Shown here: positions 25,164 through 38,000 of the stretch, piece by piece | Numbering within the stretch: position 1 is the stretch's first letter | Layout: each line of letters begins with the position of its first letter | Source: Hymenochaete sp. R1 | Lineage: Eukaryota > Basidiomycota > Agaricomycetes > Hymenochaetales > Hymenochaetaceae | Length of the DNA: 64,000 bases | Direction: 5' to 3' | Assembly: GCA_019400425.1 (NCBI GenBank) | Contig: JAFREE010000032.1 | Coordinates: 124,001 to 188,000 of the forward strand | Made by a program: the position numbers and the translations under genes | Notes under the pieces: generated by a model | The model's database searches: none | Told to the model about the DNA's origin: nothing | Seen by the model: only the letters and a program-made list of their open reading frames with translations

Positions 25164-25615
25164 AGTCGTTCTACCTCCTACCTACTCCACTCCTCTTCAT
25201 GCACTTACCTTCTTTTCGTGGTTTCTGTTTTGTGCCATTTCTCTCTGGATTTGTGGACAATGCCGTAGTCTTGTGATAGGCAAGAATTGTATAACATACC
25301 CAAAAGTAAATGAATGTTGATTGATCAAGACATGATTCGGCGATGAAGCTAGCTGTGAGAAGTGGAAGATGTGCGGATCATATCATACCCATATCCATGA
25401 GCTTGTGATTTTTGCATGCATATGAGGAGACTTGTCTGCCAATGAGCGAGACTCGCTTAGTCACGTGCTTACGTGATACGTATGATCGTTCCGTGACTTC
25501 GGGAGTAGAAAAAAAAAGAGATCGTGTCCTCCTTGTCCTCCCAAACGACTTCCTCTCACCACCGGCTTTGCTCGTCCTCTCTTCGTTCCCCTCCCCCTCC
25601 CTTCCCTGCTTCACA
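25164..25615. other. Intergenic region, ELO promoter
   Basis: Presumed 3' UTR of the preceding gene, then the upstream region of the elongase gene. It contains a CACGTG E-box at 25462 and, just downstream, a T/C-rich stretch (about 25545-25610) that leads into the start codon. Confidence 0.4.
25462..25467. promoter_or_regulatory. CACGTG E-box upstream of the ELO gene
   Basis: A palindromic CACGTG lies 149 bp before the elongase start, with a second ACGTGA core a few bases downstream. bHLH factors, including SREBP-type regulators of lipid genes, bind such sites in fungi. Function here is only inferred. Confidence 0.3.
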
Positions 25616-26895
25616 ATGGCCCCCCTCGCCGACTTCATTCTAGCAAACGTTCCGCTTCCAACGCTTCCGGATTATCTCACCAGCTATGTCCAAGGCCAAA
25701 CGCCCCTCTCCACTACCAAGGAGGTCGCACCGGCTCTCGTGTCTTACCTGGCGGTCATCTTCAGTATTCAGGCAATCATGAAAAACCAGCAGCCGCTCAG
25801 ATTACAGTTTTTCTTCCAGCTGCATAACGTCATCCTGAGCTCCGGTAGCTTGCTCTTGCTCGCGCTGATGGTAGAAGAAATCGCGCCCATAGTGTGGAAA
25901 AACGGGTTGTTTTACGGGATGTGTAACGAAGCGTCGTGGACTTCAGTACGCGTTTTTCGCGTTCATTTCACTTCCTATCGGACAACTGACTTGTCATATA
26001 GCGGATGGAGTTCTATTATATGATCAACTATTACATCAAGTACTTGGAGCTTTTGGATACGGTTTTCCTCGCATTGAAGAAGAAGCCATTGGGTAAGTTT
26101 ATTAACCCAGTCGTCCGAAGTCCCACAACTCATTTTGGACACGTAGCATTCTTGCATGTTTTCCATCACTCGGCGACTGCTTTGCTTTGCTTCACACAGC
26201 TTAACGGACGTACCAGCATTGTAAGTGACTGTCGTTACTCGCGTCTTATTGCACGATGCTCATATCTATGATACAGTCCTGGGTTGTCATCAGCCTGAAC
26301 CTAACGGTCCATGTCTTTATGTGTGAGTGGGCTACATGACCGTTTTTACGCTGTCTCCTGACGAGCTCGTAGACTACTATTACTTCGCGACGGCTGGTGG
26401 TGCACGTATCTGGGTATGTGTTTACTAAAATTGCCTCAGGCTCTCAGGCACTGACCCTTCATTCAAGTGGAAGAAGTATCTTACAACGATGCAGATTGTC
26501 CAGTTCATCATCGATCTCTTTGCGGTGTACTTTGGCAGTACGTCGCATCATGATGTGGCTTCGGATGCGACTGACTAATAACGCATCGCCTTTTCAGCTT
26601 ACTCATACTATGTTGCGAATTATTTTCCTGGAAAATATCCTATCTACGGAACATGTGCAGGGACCGAGCGCGCCGCAGTGTTTGGCTGCGCGCTGCTCAC
26701 CAGCTACCTCGGCCTCTTCATCAATTTCTTCATCCAAACTTACAGGAAGAAACCTTCCAAAGGAGGGTCGAAGCCTATTGCCAATGGGAACGGTGTCGCG
26801 AACGGGAATGGTGTTTATCAGTGAGTCACCGTTTCACGTTCATCCAACTGTCAGAGTGCTGAAGTCTGGCCATGAATTACAGCAAGAAAAACTGA
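25616..26895 (+). CDS. Fatty-acid elongase, ELO family (3-ketoacyl-CoA synthase)
   Basis: ER membrane enzyme that condenses acyl-CoA with malonyl-CoA in very-long-chain fatty-acid elongation. Eight exons (25616-25945, 26002-26092, 26147-26220, 26277-26322, 26373-26413, 26468-26537, 26598-26820, 26883-26895) give 295 aa with matching phases. Family motifs in order are [10 protein letters not shown] (about aa 121-130), the catalytic histidine box HVFHHS (about 145), [18 protein letters not shown] (about 170-190) and [13 protein letters not shown]. Several hydrophobic segments span the protein. The C-terminus has an Asn/Gly repeat ([10 protein letters not shown]) and ends His-Lys-Lys-Asn, close to a dilysine ER-retrieval signal; the last three codons come from a 13-nt exon. 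Chain-length preference cannot be told. Confidence 0.92.
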
Positions 26896-27762
26896 AACGA
26901 CTGACACGAAGGACACGAGAACGGCCTATAATGCTCTACGGGCGTCAGCACTGTCATAGAGATTGTGCCTTTTGGCGGCTTTGATACCACGTCTTCTTTC
27001 GTTTCTTGTTGTGCTCTCGTATCCTACTTTGTCTTTGTTTTTTGGCCTCAGGGGGACCATAGCCGCTCTTTACATGTTTAGCAAAAGCTGGTCATACACC
27101 ACGTACCGCGCATATATAATACACACGCATATTAGAGAGAACTGGATGGTTTTTCTTTTCATAGATTTCGGGATGTTTTCCTATGTAGTAACTCGTGAGA
27201 ATATTTTCATGAATTACTCGCTGCCGCTATCGCCGCCATCCTGGATGTTCGGTATCATCGCCTCCGGCGAGTCGACATTGGATTATCGGTGTCCTTCATG
27301 GGTGAGCAGATGAAGCAGTAACAGGGTTGGACACGAGTCTAGGAACGCATACAGACCGCTCCCCTTCATTTCGGAACTAGTTGTGTGTGCCTCCTGCCAT
27401 CATTATCCAGAGGCGACACGAGAACGTCTGTTACTGTATCTCGCCTGCGACAGTCTTGGGTGCAAGGTGCAGCATTTAGTGAGTGAGAAACGAGGGGGTC
27501 ATCGATTGAGAGCTTGACGTTGTCGCTTATATTAGTCAACCATATAATAAACGAAGAAGCGTTACCCTCAAAGCTGCTCACCCACCTCAGGCTCCTCCCC
27601 CGTTCCATTCCTCCGGCGCTCCTCCTTCTCGCCCTCCCAGAGCCTGAACGGGGTTAAGATTAAAGGTACGGGTGGGACCATCCTCGTGCTCTCTCCTTCC
27701 TGCGTCCACACCCACCCTTTCCAACCGTTCTCTCGTCGTCGCCGTCGGATTGCCTGCACACA
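26896..27762. other. Intergenic region between ELO and RasGAP genes
   Basis: 3' UTR of the elongase and upstream region of the RasGAP gene, 867 bp. Open frames here are short and match nothing. A T/C-rich stretch (27590-27730) precedes the RasGAP start. Confidence 0.5.
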
Positions 27763-30700
27763 ATGTCGGAACTGTGGTACGCGCACGGAGACTCGAGCAA
27801 CGAGACCCGCGAGTTTTTCTGCAAGGCCGAGCTCTTCTGTCTCTCGAAGCCTATCGCAACTCGGAAGGTATGCACTATCATAAAATATGAATAGTGTGAG
27901 CTGGGCGTCTAATCATTCATTCATTCATTTATCGTTTCTAAAGCCTCATCTACCGCGCAAGGCGTCAGAGAAGCGCGAGTCTATCAATACCGTGCTGAGC
28001 AGCGGGGAGGAGCGTAAGCTGCGCGGTACGTCATCTAACAACGTTGTCCCGCAAATGTATAATGAAGAGTCTTATGTATTACGCACTTCATATCTGTCCT
28101 CGACTCATCGGCAATTCCAGAGAAGCCAAGCTGGTTCCGGAGCAACTTGACCAGCGCGGTTGGGAATGGCATTTGGCGCTCAGCGCGGTGTAAGCTGCTG
28201 GAGGAGACGGACCGCTGCACGCTGAACATTTATGTCGACGTACGTGCACTCTTTATATATCAAGACCGAGCTTGTCTTCATCTCGCTTGTTCGCCCGACC
28301 CGAGGAGGGGTGTCGGTGGATACGATAAGCGTGAATAGTTTATTCGTGGCTTATTTTCTATCTACAGGAGACGATCTTGCAACATTCGATCTATGTGCAC
28401 ATGCTTCGATGCACGGACATACGGCCAGCCGATCGTTCCCTCTTTTTCCGGAACGACTGTTTAGAAATCCACGGCAAGACGTGAGTGGTGCTAGTTTCTG
28501 CTTGATATTCATGAGCTCGTAGCTTAATGTGCGAAATACTTGTTCTCGGATTATTCGGTTCTTCCTCGTACGCATGCTTTCGAAGTGGACAACGATGGTC
28601 GGACTCAAATTCGGAAGAGACGTTTTATCTACAGCTCTCGGATCCAGACATGCTGAGTACCTGGGTCGCTCTCCTTCGTTCCTATGCCATCGCAGAAACG
28701 TATGGGAGGAGCCTCGCTCCCCGTGATGGTGGCCTCTATCGCATGTGGAGGCAAGTCCAGATCGAAGTCAACCAAGGTCGAAATCTGGGTGCCGGTGTCA
28801 GGTCACCTACGTCCGCAGACTTTTCCCCAGGTCCGACGATATCCGACTTCGATCCCACCAGTTCGACAGACGGGGTCGACATGGATGCATCGTGCGAGAT
28901 TCATATCGGCGAAATCCTCTACGGTCGCACGACGGTGAAGAGGAGCTCGGGTGCACCTGAATGGCATGAACAGTTCGTCTTTGGGGACTTGCCTCCGTTT
29001 GGCGAGCTTATTGTAGATGTGTATCGGGAGAGGAGGGTCCTGAAGCCTCAGCTCCTTGGTTCTGTTCAGATCCCTCTGAACAACTTCCGGAGAGGCGAGT
29101 CCGTTGAGGGTTGGTTCCCCGTCATTTCTATGAATCACTCCGTGAGTGGCTCGCAGGTGGGAGAGCTAAAGCTTCGAATGAGGGTGGACGAGTAAGACCG
29201 CATTTATTGATATCAATACTACCCCAATTGAACATATTTTTTAGAGAAGTAGTCCTCCCTACGGAATCCTATGGTCCGATGATTGAGGTAACCTCTCTTC
29301 CCAGCTTCTTTACCGTCGCTCTAACATTTGCCTAGTGCATGTCTAAAGGCAACTTCTTGGATTTGCTCAATTCCCTAGAACAGGAGCTCAAGCTCGAGGC
29401 AGTTGCCGAGCATATTCTGGCCGTTGCAGTCGCACGGAATATACTCATGAAGGATTTATGTGCACTTGCTGACCGTGAAGTCTCAAGCACATCCATGAGT
29501 AAGATCCTTTATCTATACCTCTCGCGCCAAGGGACAGAAATTGAATAAAAGTCGATACTTTAGCGCCGAATATTCTTTTTCGCGGAAACTCGGTCCTCAC
29601 GAAGACTATGGAATTGGCAATGAATTATTTCGGGAAGGGATTTTTAGAAGCAAGCGTCGGACCTGTTATTCGGAAGCTGATCGCACAAGGGGTGGTAATT
29701 GAAGTCGATCCCGTTCGAAGTGGGAAGGGCGTAAAGGATCATGAGAAACATGTTGACTTATTGTGTGAGTCTAATTTTGTCGTGGGTATCAATCCGATTC
29801 TAAAAGAACGGACGCCAGTAAATTGGTGCTCGGAGTTCTGGTCAAATATTTATAGCGTGCGGGAAGTTTGTCCGCAGTGAGTCTCAAATGTTCTTATTTT
29901 CCTTGTGCCGTTCTAGACTCACTTGTTTTCTCAGGGAATTGAGGCAGATGTTCCAGTACATACGCCTCCTTGTAGAAAAACGTTTTGATGCCGAGAAGAA
30001 GGACATGCGATGGCAGAGCGTGTCTGCATTCTGTTTCCTTCGATTCATTGTACCATCTATTCTACATCCCCACATGTTCGGATTGTGCCAGGGTAAGCCG
30101 TATTTTATTTCCTCGTATTCTTTTCTTTGGAATCTCATACTCAACCCACATTCAAGGCATGCCTCCGAGCCCTGTACAACGTTCCCTGACGCTAATCGCC
30201 AAGGTAATGCAGAGTCTAGCAAATTTAAACACTGTAAGTTGGTTCAAGAAAACATTCATTCCAAACCTTATGGTTTTCCAATCTAGGGTGTATCAAAGGA
30301 GGAGTTCATGAAAGGCTTCAAATCGTTCCTCAAAGATAATCAACATGCGATGACCGACTACCTGAGAGAAGTATCAACGCCTTCTCCAGAGCCATTCCGT
30401 AATGCAGGCCCATTCGGATCAACTTCAGGAGACCACAGTCGCATACACGTTATGAACGCTCTTCGTGAGCGCAAGTCTGTAACACCAACCCTCCATCGCG
30501 AAGCGTTGCTCTTCCTCCCCTACCTACAAGACATCCCCAAACACCTCGCAATTCTGACATCGTCCGTCGTCCGCAATGTTCGTCTGCAACGCATCAAGGT
30601 CCTCAAAGAACAGAACGAGCACCTATACGCATTCACGAGGAGCTGCTTGGAGGTCGAGAATCTTGCTCTGCGATGTGTCAACCAGCTTCGGCCTCGTTCG

Positions 30701-31159
30701 CTCGCCCTTCGACCATTTTCGGTCTCACACATCAATACGCAGCAGCCCATTCAACCTGGTGAACCGTCGCCCATCAAGTTTGCGGACCCTGCGAAGATTG
30801 GTGAGCCGATAAAACGCATGACTCGCAAACGGTTGAATACGAAGGTGGCTCGGCCTTCGACGGCACCGTCGACCCCTGACATGGATGGGTCGTGGAGGGC
30901 ACCCTGGACCGGAAAGTTAGACGACAAGTTCTTGCCGTCGAGCCCAACTGATAGCCAACCGAGAAGCTCGAGCGGTTCAGCCTCTGGACAGACACACTCT
31001 ACTCATCGGCCATCGGATGCACGCAGAAGTTCCAGTCTAGACAAGACGGGTGCGGTCGACGAGAACAGGGCTCCGGATAATCAAACAGGGAGTATCCGCA
31101 ATACTTCAGAGGAGGGCAGGAGCCGTCGATTTTTCAGAAACTTCTTGCCCAGGCGATAA
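27763..31159 (+). CDS. Ras GTPase-activating protein with PH, C2 and RasGAP domains (Bud2/SynGAP-like layout)
   Basis: Switches off a Ras-family GTPase. Twelve exons: 27763-27867, 27944-28025, 28121-28239, 28368-28480, 28586-29191, 29245-29287, 29336-29498, 29564-29764, 29819-29876, 29935-30092, 30157-30233 and 30287-31159, giving 865 aa. The PH region ends with DPDMLSTWVALLRSYA. The C2 domain follows (CEIHIGEILYGRTTVKR, about aa 235 on). The RasGAP domain has the arginine finger in ILFRGNSV (about aa 416) and the FLR motif CFLRFIVPSILHPHMFG (about aa 533). The last 220 residues are Ser/Arg-rich and low in complexity. Exon 5 may instead begin at 28523, an in-frame alternative acceptor adding 21 residues. 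The catalytic Arg is present, so the GAP is probably active. The target (Ras1 or Rsr1-type) is inferred from yeast Bud2. Confidence 0.87.
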
Positions 31160-31359
31160 CTGTTTCTTCTTTCTCTTCGCGTTTCATCTTCGCCTCGCTG
31201 TCATTTGTCTCCACGGACTTTAAATATTGTTCCTTTTCTGCTCTGTATTTGCTGTGTATGCTATCAGTAATGTCATTAGGATGATCATGATTCAAAGTTA
31301 AAAATACAGATGGGAGATCCGGGTATAAGGATGAGGAAGGAAGTTGGGATTGTATACGT

Positions 31360-34300
31360 TCAGGTGATTGTGGTTGGCTGTAACGGTCTTACGAGCAAAC
31401 GAAGTACTTCAGCTGCTACGTCTTCCGACGTACTGCGAACGGTCAGGCGACAAAGCTTCATAATAGAAGTCAGATACAGACAGTTTAGGAGAGGTAGTAA
31501 AGCGCACCTTGGCTTCACGATTGGGTTCCACGCGAATCAAGCAACCAACTTTACCTGACGTACTCGTATGCAAGACACCTGCCCCAACGAGGTTTGACGG
31601 GTTGGGATCGACTTCGTCCAGGATCCCGAACGAACATCCAGATACGACCGATCTGTTCTTTTGAATGTCAATATGTCCTGCGCTGTCGAGGCCGATAGGG
31701 AAGATCTGCTGAGCCTCGCGAGGCGGTCCCCCAATGATTTTCCATCGCTCGAAGAAGTCGGATGGACCCAGTTTGACGGGTTCAAAAAACTTGGTGATGA
31801 CAACCGGTAGCCGAACCGTAACAGTTTGGTGGGATCCAGCAAGGAAGGAGACGCTGAGGAGTGGTGGTTGCGAGAACGTCTTTTTACATTCTACGTTTAG
31901 AAGCTGCTGCACCTGGGTGCGAGGGGCGATGGTGCTAGGCGGCATTTTCAAGAATGAGACTGACAGTGTATCTGAATCTTGAACATGAAGGGTTGCGGTG
32001 AAAGATGTGAGGGGTGCAGGCATCTTGTTACCCAAGAAAACGGCCAGCCGGCCTTCTTGGTTGTGATATTCGGTCTTGATACCCATTTGAATTTGGACGT
32101 CTTCGTAAAGAACACCTTCGCGAACGTAACACAGCTTCTCAAACCACCGGTCGACGTTCGCACCGTGGGTAACTGGGGGTAATGGTGGCCTGACCTCAAG
32201 CGGCAATGACTTGAGCTCCGTTCCAGATGAAAGGTCGAGACCTTTCAAAGTATCAAGTATGTCGCCGTTATCTACCCCATCAGGTTGTCCGTTAGCATCC
32301 ACATTGCCTGAGGGTTTCTTTATGGACTTCAGCCGAGCAAGATCGCGGTCGATGTTCGCCTCTTTGCCTCCGTGGATCCATGTACGTTTGTCTTCCGTGT
32401 CACCGAGTTTGCGGTTGAGTCGGTTCAAAAGGGCCGATTCACGAGCAGGGAACGACGGTATTTCTTCGCATACATTTTGCAGAAGCTCGTCATCGTCCGG
32501 CCGGGATGCCAATGCGTAGTATTCGCAGGCGCGTTGTTGCAAGTCGGAGTCTAGGACATGTCGGTAACGCTCGAAAATGGCGAGCAGATGGGGTTTGATC
32601 TCTGGGAATACGTTCACCCACTTAATGTATGTGGATAAAAGAAGCGCTCGAGTCGGGGCCGAACAAAACTGGGACTTGGAATGTAGCACCATAAATTGTT
32701 CAGAAGGGCTATAACCAGGTTCATTTGCAATGAGATGTCCATATTCTCCCAGAACGTATCCTTCACAAGTCATATCAGAATGATAGATCAACCTTTACTA
32801 TAGCTTTCTCTTACCTCCGACCTTTATCAAACTCTCGTGACATGAAGGAGACCGCAGATGCTGGAAAACAACTTTAGCAGCATATGTCTGGAGATCCTCT
32901 GTGTTCGTCGTAATTTGAACAACACGGTACCAGACTTCTTCACCGACATGATCTCCTGCTGCGCTGATAAGCTGCAATATGGTATCGACATACCACTTAT
33001 ACGAGGTAGCATACTTCTCCGTAAGAATTGCAATCTTGAGTACCATCTCTTCCCTCAGGCCGTAGTCAGCAACCTTGAGGTACTGGAGTAGTTCCCCGAC
33101 GATAAGCTCTGCGTTGTCGACATCGCACATACTGTAGAGAAGATCCAAAGCTCTTCTTCTTACACTAATGTCTTTATCCCGTAGAGAAAGGATAATCGTG
33201 CCTTGGTGCTTCTTGATAGAGTCTAATGACTCTACACGTGCTGCAAGATGAGCCATGGTATCCAAGCCAAGGTACCGCACATTCGTCTCTTTTGAGCTAA
33301 TGAATCGTGCAAGTAGCACAGCGGCGGTGCCGACGAGTGGAGAGTTCGTGTCGAGATGAATGGCAAGGCTGATGGCCTCAAATAGGATGGCGTTCTGAGC
33401 ATTGTTGTGCTGAACGTTTCGCGATTGCTCTGCGGCATTATTCATGATAGTCTGCAATGTTTGGTGGAGAGCTGCTTTCACGGACGTATCATCTCCAACC
33501 CAGTGTCAGTGAAAGTCTGACGCTCAAGGGAACACAGACAAACCTGGAGGGGGGTAGTATTGCAAGAGACGCAGTAGTTTGACCTGTAGCCAAGGTGTTG
33601 GAACCTTGTAGTACGCATATGCGGCAGAATATTCTCTTTCTATCACCAACTAGAAATTCGTCAACTGTAGCGTACAGAAATGATAATCGAAGTATCTCAT
33701 ACCCTGTACAGTCGATCCACTGCCTTTTGGTAGCAAACCGCATAGACATCAAGATGATCCTGAGCTACAGCCATGATTAAGCTCGTAACACAATTGACCA
33801 CTCCCTTTTAGGACCATACGTTAAAGTACAGCCATCAACATATTTGATAGAGTGCTTACAAGATCCATATCGTCCATGATTGCTACAATGCGTAGAGCCC
33901 ACTCAGCTGCAGGGATTACATCAGGGTGTTTCCGGTACAATCTCAGAAGCGTCAAAGCTGCCTTCTTCTTCACCATTGTCTGCGAGGTTCTTGCAGGACG
34001 TTAGAATATACACGACATTAAATCGCATGTTTAGGCACGCACGGCGAAATGAGAAGACGGTGTACATCTTCAGATAATGCTTCCGCCATTTCTTGACCTC
34101 CTACATTCGCTATAGCGTGCAATGCCAGGCAATTGTTGATTTCGTTATTATCGTCAAGGTCCTTCTTAATAGAGTTCACCACAAGCCGCAGGAAGTCCGA
34201 GTTCTCGTGCATGAGCAAAGTGACCGCCAGATATCCCTGAAGGTGGTCTGAGTAAGGAGTATCGAGACGTTTGGCAGGGCACGCACTATCTGTTTCTCAC

Positions 34301-34717
34301 TGTACTTCGGACTTGAGATAAGATTGACGGCTTCCATGTGGCCTACGTCCACCCGGTAGCCCAAAATATAAGTGAAGATTATTTTGGCTACATATCTGTG
34401 CTAGCAAGCATGAGCAAGAATCTTATTCGTGCCTATGAACAACCAACGCACTTCTTCTTCTGGTACCCATCCAGATTCCCATCTAACGAGAGCTTAGCTT
34501 TCTAAGGCTGTAGAAAGATAGGTCGAAAACGAACCTTTGAATTTCTTACGGATGTTTGCCATTTCCTTGTTTATACGTTTCTCTTCCAGCTCTCGAACCC
34601 GAGCACCTCTGATATCGGCGATGAACTGGCAAGAGGTTCGATATATCAGCACTTTGAAACTACTACATTCTTAATAACACAAAGTACCTGCGTGAGTCCA
34701 CGCATTGATGTCGCCAT
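31360..34717 (-). CDS. AP2A: AP-2 clathrin adaptor complex, alpha (large) subunit
   Basis: Large subunit of the plasma-membrane endocytic adaptor. Eleven exons (34717-34688, 34625-34535, 34482-34452, 34395-34287, 34236-34043, 33989-33860, 33804-33703, 33649-33544, 33492-32815, 32760-31508, 31455-31360) give 939 aa, the usual length for alpha-adaptin. The N-terminus is the family's [19 protein letters not shown], with the basic [16 protein letters not shown] (PtdIns-binding region) after it. The adaptin trunk and [20 protein letters not shown] precede the hinge; the appendage domain starts near [14 protein letters not shown]. The last exon adds [18 protein letters not shown]. The frame also stays open without the final splice, to 31409, but that reading loses the conserved end and is rejected. 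Convergent with the RasGAP gene, 200 bp apart. Confidence 0.93.
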
Positions 34718-35080
34718 GATGGGCGAAATATGATTTTGAGACGAAGCAATGCAGAATGAGTTTGTGGGTGTTGCTCGAGAGTGAAGGGTTAGTCGAGAGC
34801 GAGAACCACGGGAAAGCCGCTTGAACGTTGAGCTCGCGTACTACGTAATGCACTAAGAAGGTCAAAACGCTCTATTTTAAGTATTTGTAAATGTCATTAA
34901 TATTCTTCAAGCGCGTGCTTTTTTTTTGCCATAGACAGGTCTTCATGATCTTGTCGTCGATATTGAGAAAGACTAGGTTTACACCATTTTAGAAGAAATG
35001 CAAAGCAATGTGAATAAGGGAAATCATGAGCTACTAGAGGCAGAAGAAAGCGCCTGATCCTCAATCATCAACAAGTACTA
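34718..35080. other. Intergenic region upstream of AP-2 alpha
   Basis: 363 bp between the AP-2 alpha start and the stop of the helicase gene, both on the minus strand. It must hold the AP-2 alpha promoter and the helicase 3' UTR. A poly-A/T run lies near 34919-34928. No coding signal. Confidence 0.5.
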
Positions 35081-38000
35081 CTATGGCCTCACTCCCAGTC
35101 GACTGGCTGGACGAGATTCATATCGTAGAGGTGTAGATGCACCTGATCTCCAGCTCCCATCTAATGCAGGAAGAGCTCTTGCTGCCATCATCGGTGTGAC
35201 CACAGGCGTTGCGGGTCTACTATTTCGTCTCGACTGAGTCAGACGGCGCTCATCGGCATAACGGTCTAGTATTCGAACAATCTCATGCGTGAAAACGTCC
35301 AACTCCTTGATCTCGTCCTTCGTCAATTGCCCCTTATTTCGCTTCTGTTCACCGTCGTCTTCTTCTCCGGATTCATTCTCCTCATTGTCCCGATTCTGAC
35401 GACGAAATGGAGGCACATATTTTCCAGCGGTGGAAGGAGCTGAACCAGACCTTCGTTGTGACACTTCCATACTATTGATGCCCTCGAACACGCGCAGCAT
35501 GCAGCTCTCCATAATCACCTTCAAGCTACGTATGTCGTCAAGGGCGTCAAAATGTCCGACTAACGGGAGCCAGTCGTCGCATTTAAGCCCTTCGGAAGAA
35601 GCAGTAAGGTTGTAGGCGCCAAAGAGAACGTAAGTCATAGGATCTAATCGGGTGCATCCAACAAGATACATTTGCCCAGGGCCGCTTCCTGCCATGGATA
35701 AATTTTGCCGCTTCTCCCAAAAGGCAAAGAGTTGTTTCTCTATCTTCGGAGACACGTCATCCGTTAGGCGCTTTGTGTGATTTACACTAGATGGATGAAT
35801 GAGAGTGGTCTAGACAAAGTGTGTGAGATCTGAGCTATAATCTCCTGTGAATTACGCTTGCCTTATCCTTAGCAGTCCTGTAAGACATGTGAGTTGTTCT
35901 AATCGCGAACTTTGGCTGACTTGCAATAGCTATCAACGCTGCGAGCAAAGGCAACGACTTTCCGTTCTCGTTGAGTTCAGGAGGAATTGAGTTTGACTGG
36001 CTAGTTGCTCCACCGGCGGAAATATCAAGAACACCTGATGAAATAAGGGACTCGAGCAGCGATTGCTTGACCTTTGCAACAAGCAATAACGTGGACTTTG
36101 ATAGAAAATTATCACCGCAGAAGCGAGAAGCCGCTCTGTAATCTCCTCGCTTTTCGAATTCATACCATTCGTTGAAAGCCTTTAACGTGGCTAAAATATC
36201 GGACCTGAAGTCTTCCGTACACCATGAATCCTTACACGCCTGCGCCTCTTTCTTGGCCAGGGGCGGACAGAGGAACGGGTCACGGTTAGAGACAATCGCA
36301 GCCAATGTAAGAGCTTGGTCAAGGCATTTGAAGAAACTACCGTACAGGACCAAACGTCCGAGTTGTACGTCAATCGGGAGTTTGAGCAACACGCGGCCCA
36401 ACGATGTCAGATTCTGATGATCGTCAATTGCTCCGACCATCTTCAAACTCGACATAGCTGCGGCGACTCGTTCAGGTGCAGGAGGTTCAATCGTTTTTGC
36501 AAGGACTTCCTCGACGTCCATTCCCGGGAAGTCAAGTGCTTTAACGTGCATAACAACGTTACTCAGATCCATTCGTTTCATCTCGACCGTCTGGTGTGAA
36601 TGTAACCTGGACATACGCGCCTTGCCGAGGATACCATAATACTCCCCTGGACGATGCCGGCCTGCTCGACCCGCTCTCTGGTTGAGATTCGAAGTTCCAA
36701 CCCAGGCAGAAACCAAAGCCGAGATGTGTCGTTCGGGGTCGTAGCGATTTTCTTTAATTTTGGCCGTGTCAACAACAAAAACAACATCCGGGATTGTAAC
36801 AGACGTTTCTGCAATATTTGTGGAGAGAATAATGCGGCGGACACCCTCGGGGGGAGGATCGAAGATGACCTGTTGATCGGCTAGTGGGATGGAAGAATGT
36901 AGAATGTGCACATGATACTTGGACCTATCGTAGAAGTTAACACCCCATCTTCGCGATGAGTCTTCTATTAGATGTTGAACCTTCTGTATCTCCTCCCACC
37001 CAGGGAGAAAGACAAGAACATGTCCAGAGTCCGAAGTCTGAAGGACATGAGACACCGTAAGAGCAACAAGCGGGTAAGGTATTTCCAGGTCTTCGTCTCG
37101 CCGGCCCCTTTTCTCTTCCTGGGCCACGACCTTGTGAAGGGCCTCGGATGATGGGAGTGATCTAGAAAAGCCGGGAAGTTCATGGTGCACATACTTCACG
37201 ACAGCCTCGTCCATAAACACCCATCTATTCTGCCCGTTCGCCATTAAAGTTTGAAGGAAATCATCGAGGAAGTGCTTTTGGACGGGGAAAGATCGACCAG
37301 GTACCTCAATGACGGTCGCAGGCTTCCCATCTCCGTCCGGAAAGTACATTTGGAAGAGCGTTGGGTCGATGGTCGCGCTCATCAACACGACCTTTAAAGG
37401 CTGCCCTTTCGACCTCTTCTCTTTAATAAGGCGCTTCAGAACAACGAGTAACAAGTCCGTATCTATATCGCGTTCATGAACTTCATCCACCACAATATGG
37501 GTCAACGAGTCTATGAGTTTGTCGTGCCCTCGCTGAAGCGCCATTTGCATTCGCCGCAAGAAAATCCCAATCGTACAGAAAGTGACGGATCCGTTCTCCG
37601 CAGGAGGGTTGGCTTCGAACCGGACATGATAACCGATAGACCCATTCTTCCCAACGTTCTCGTTTCGCTCCTTGGCTATGCGCTGCGCCACGCTGATTGC
37701 TGCCAGACGACGAGGCTGCGTGCAGACTATGTTACAGCTTGCACCATCGTTTCTGTCGATGAATGAGTCTAGAACGAGTTGAGGGATTTGCGTCGTCTTT
37801 CCAGAACCCGTCGCGGCCATGACAATAGTTATCTCGTTTTCGTCAATGTGCTTCAAAACATCGTCGGCCTTGGAATATACGGGCAACGACCGCCTCGTTT
37901 CTCGCATTTTCGCCATCGTTGGTTCCTCCAGATAAGCCTGCCGTCGCTTGAGCAAAGCCACTGACTTGGCTTCAAGCTCATTCCTCCGAGGCTTAAACCA

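Noticed and set aside
6681..34717. Functional cluster of membrane-traffic genes (DENN, VPS13, ELO, RasGAP, AP-2)
   Set aside because: The genes are unrelated in pathway and lie in mixed orientations; chance neighbours are the simpler explanation.
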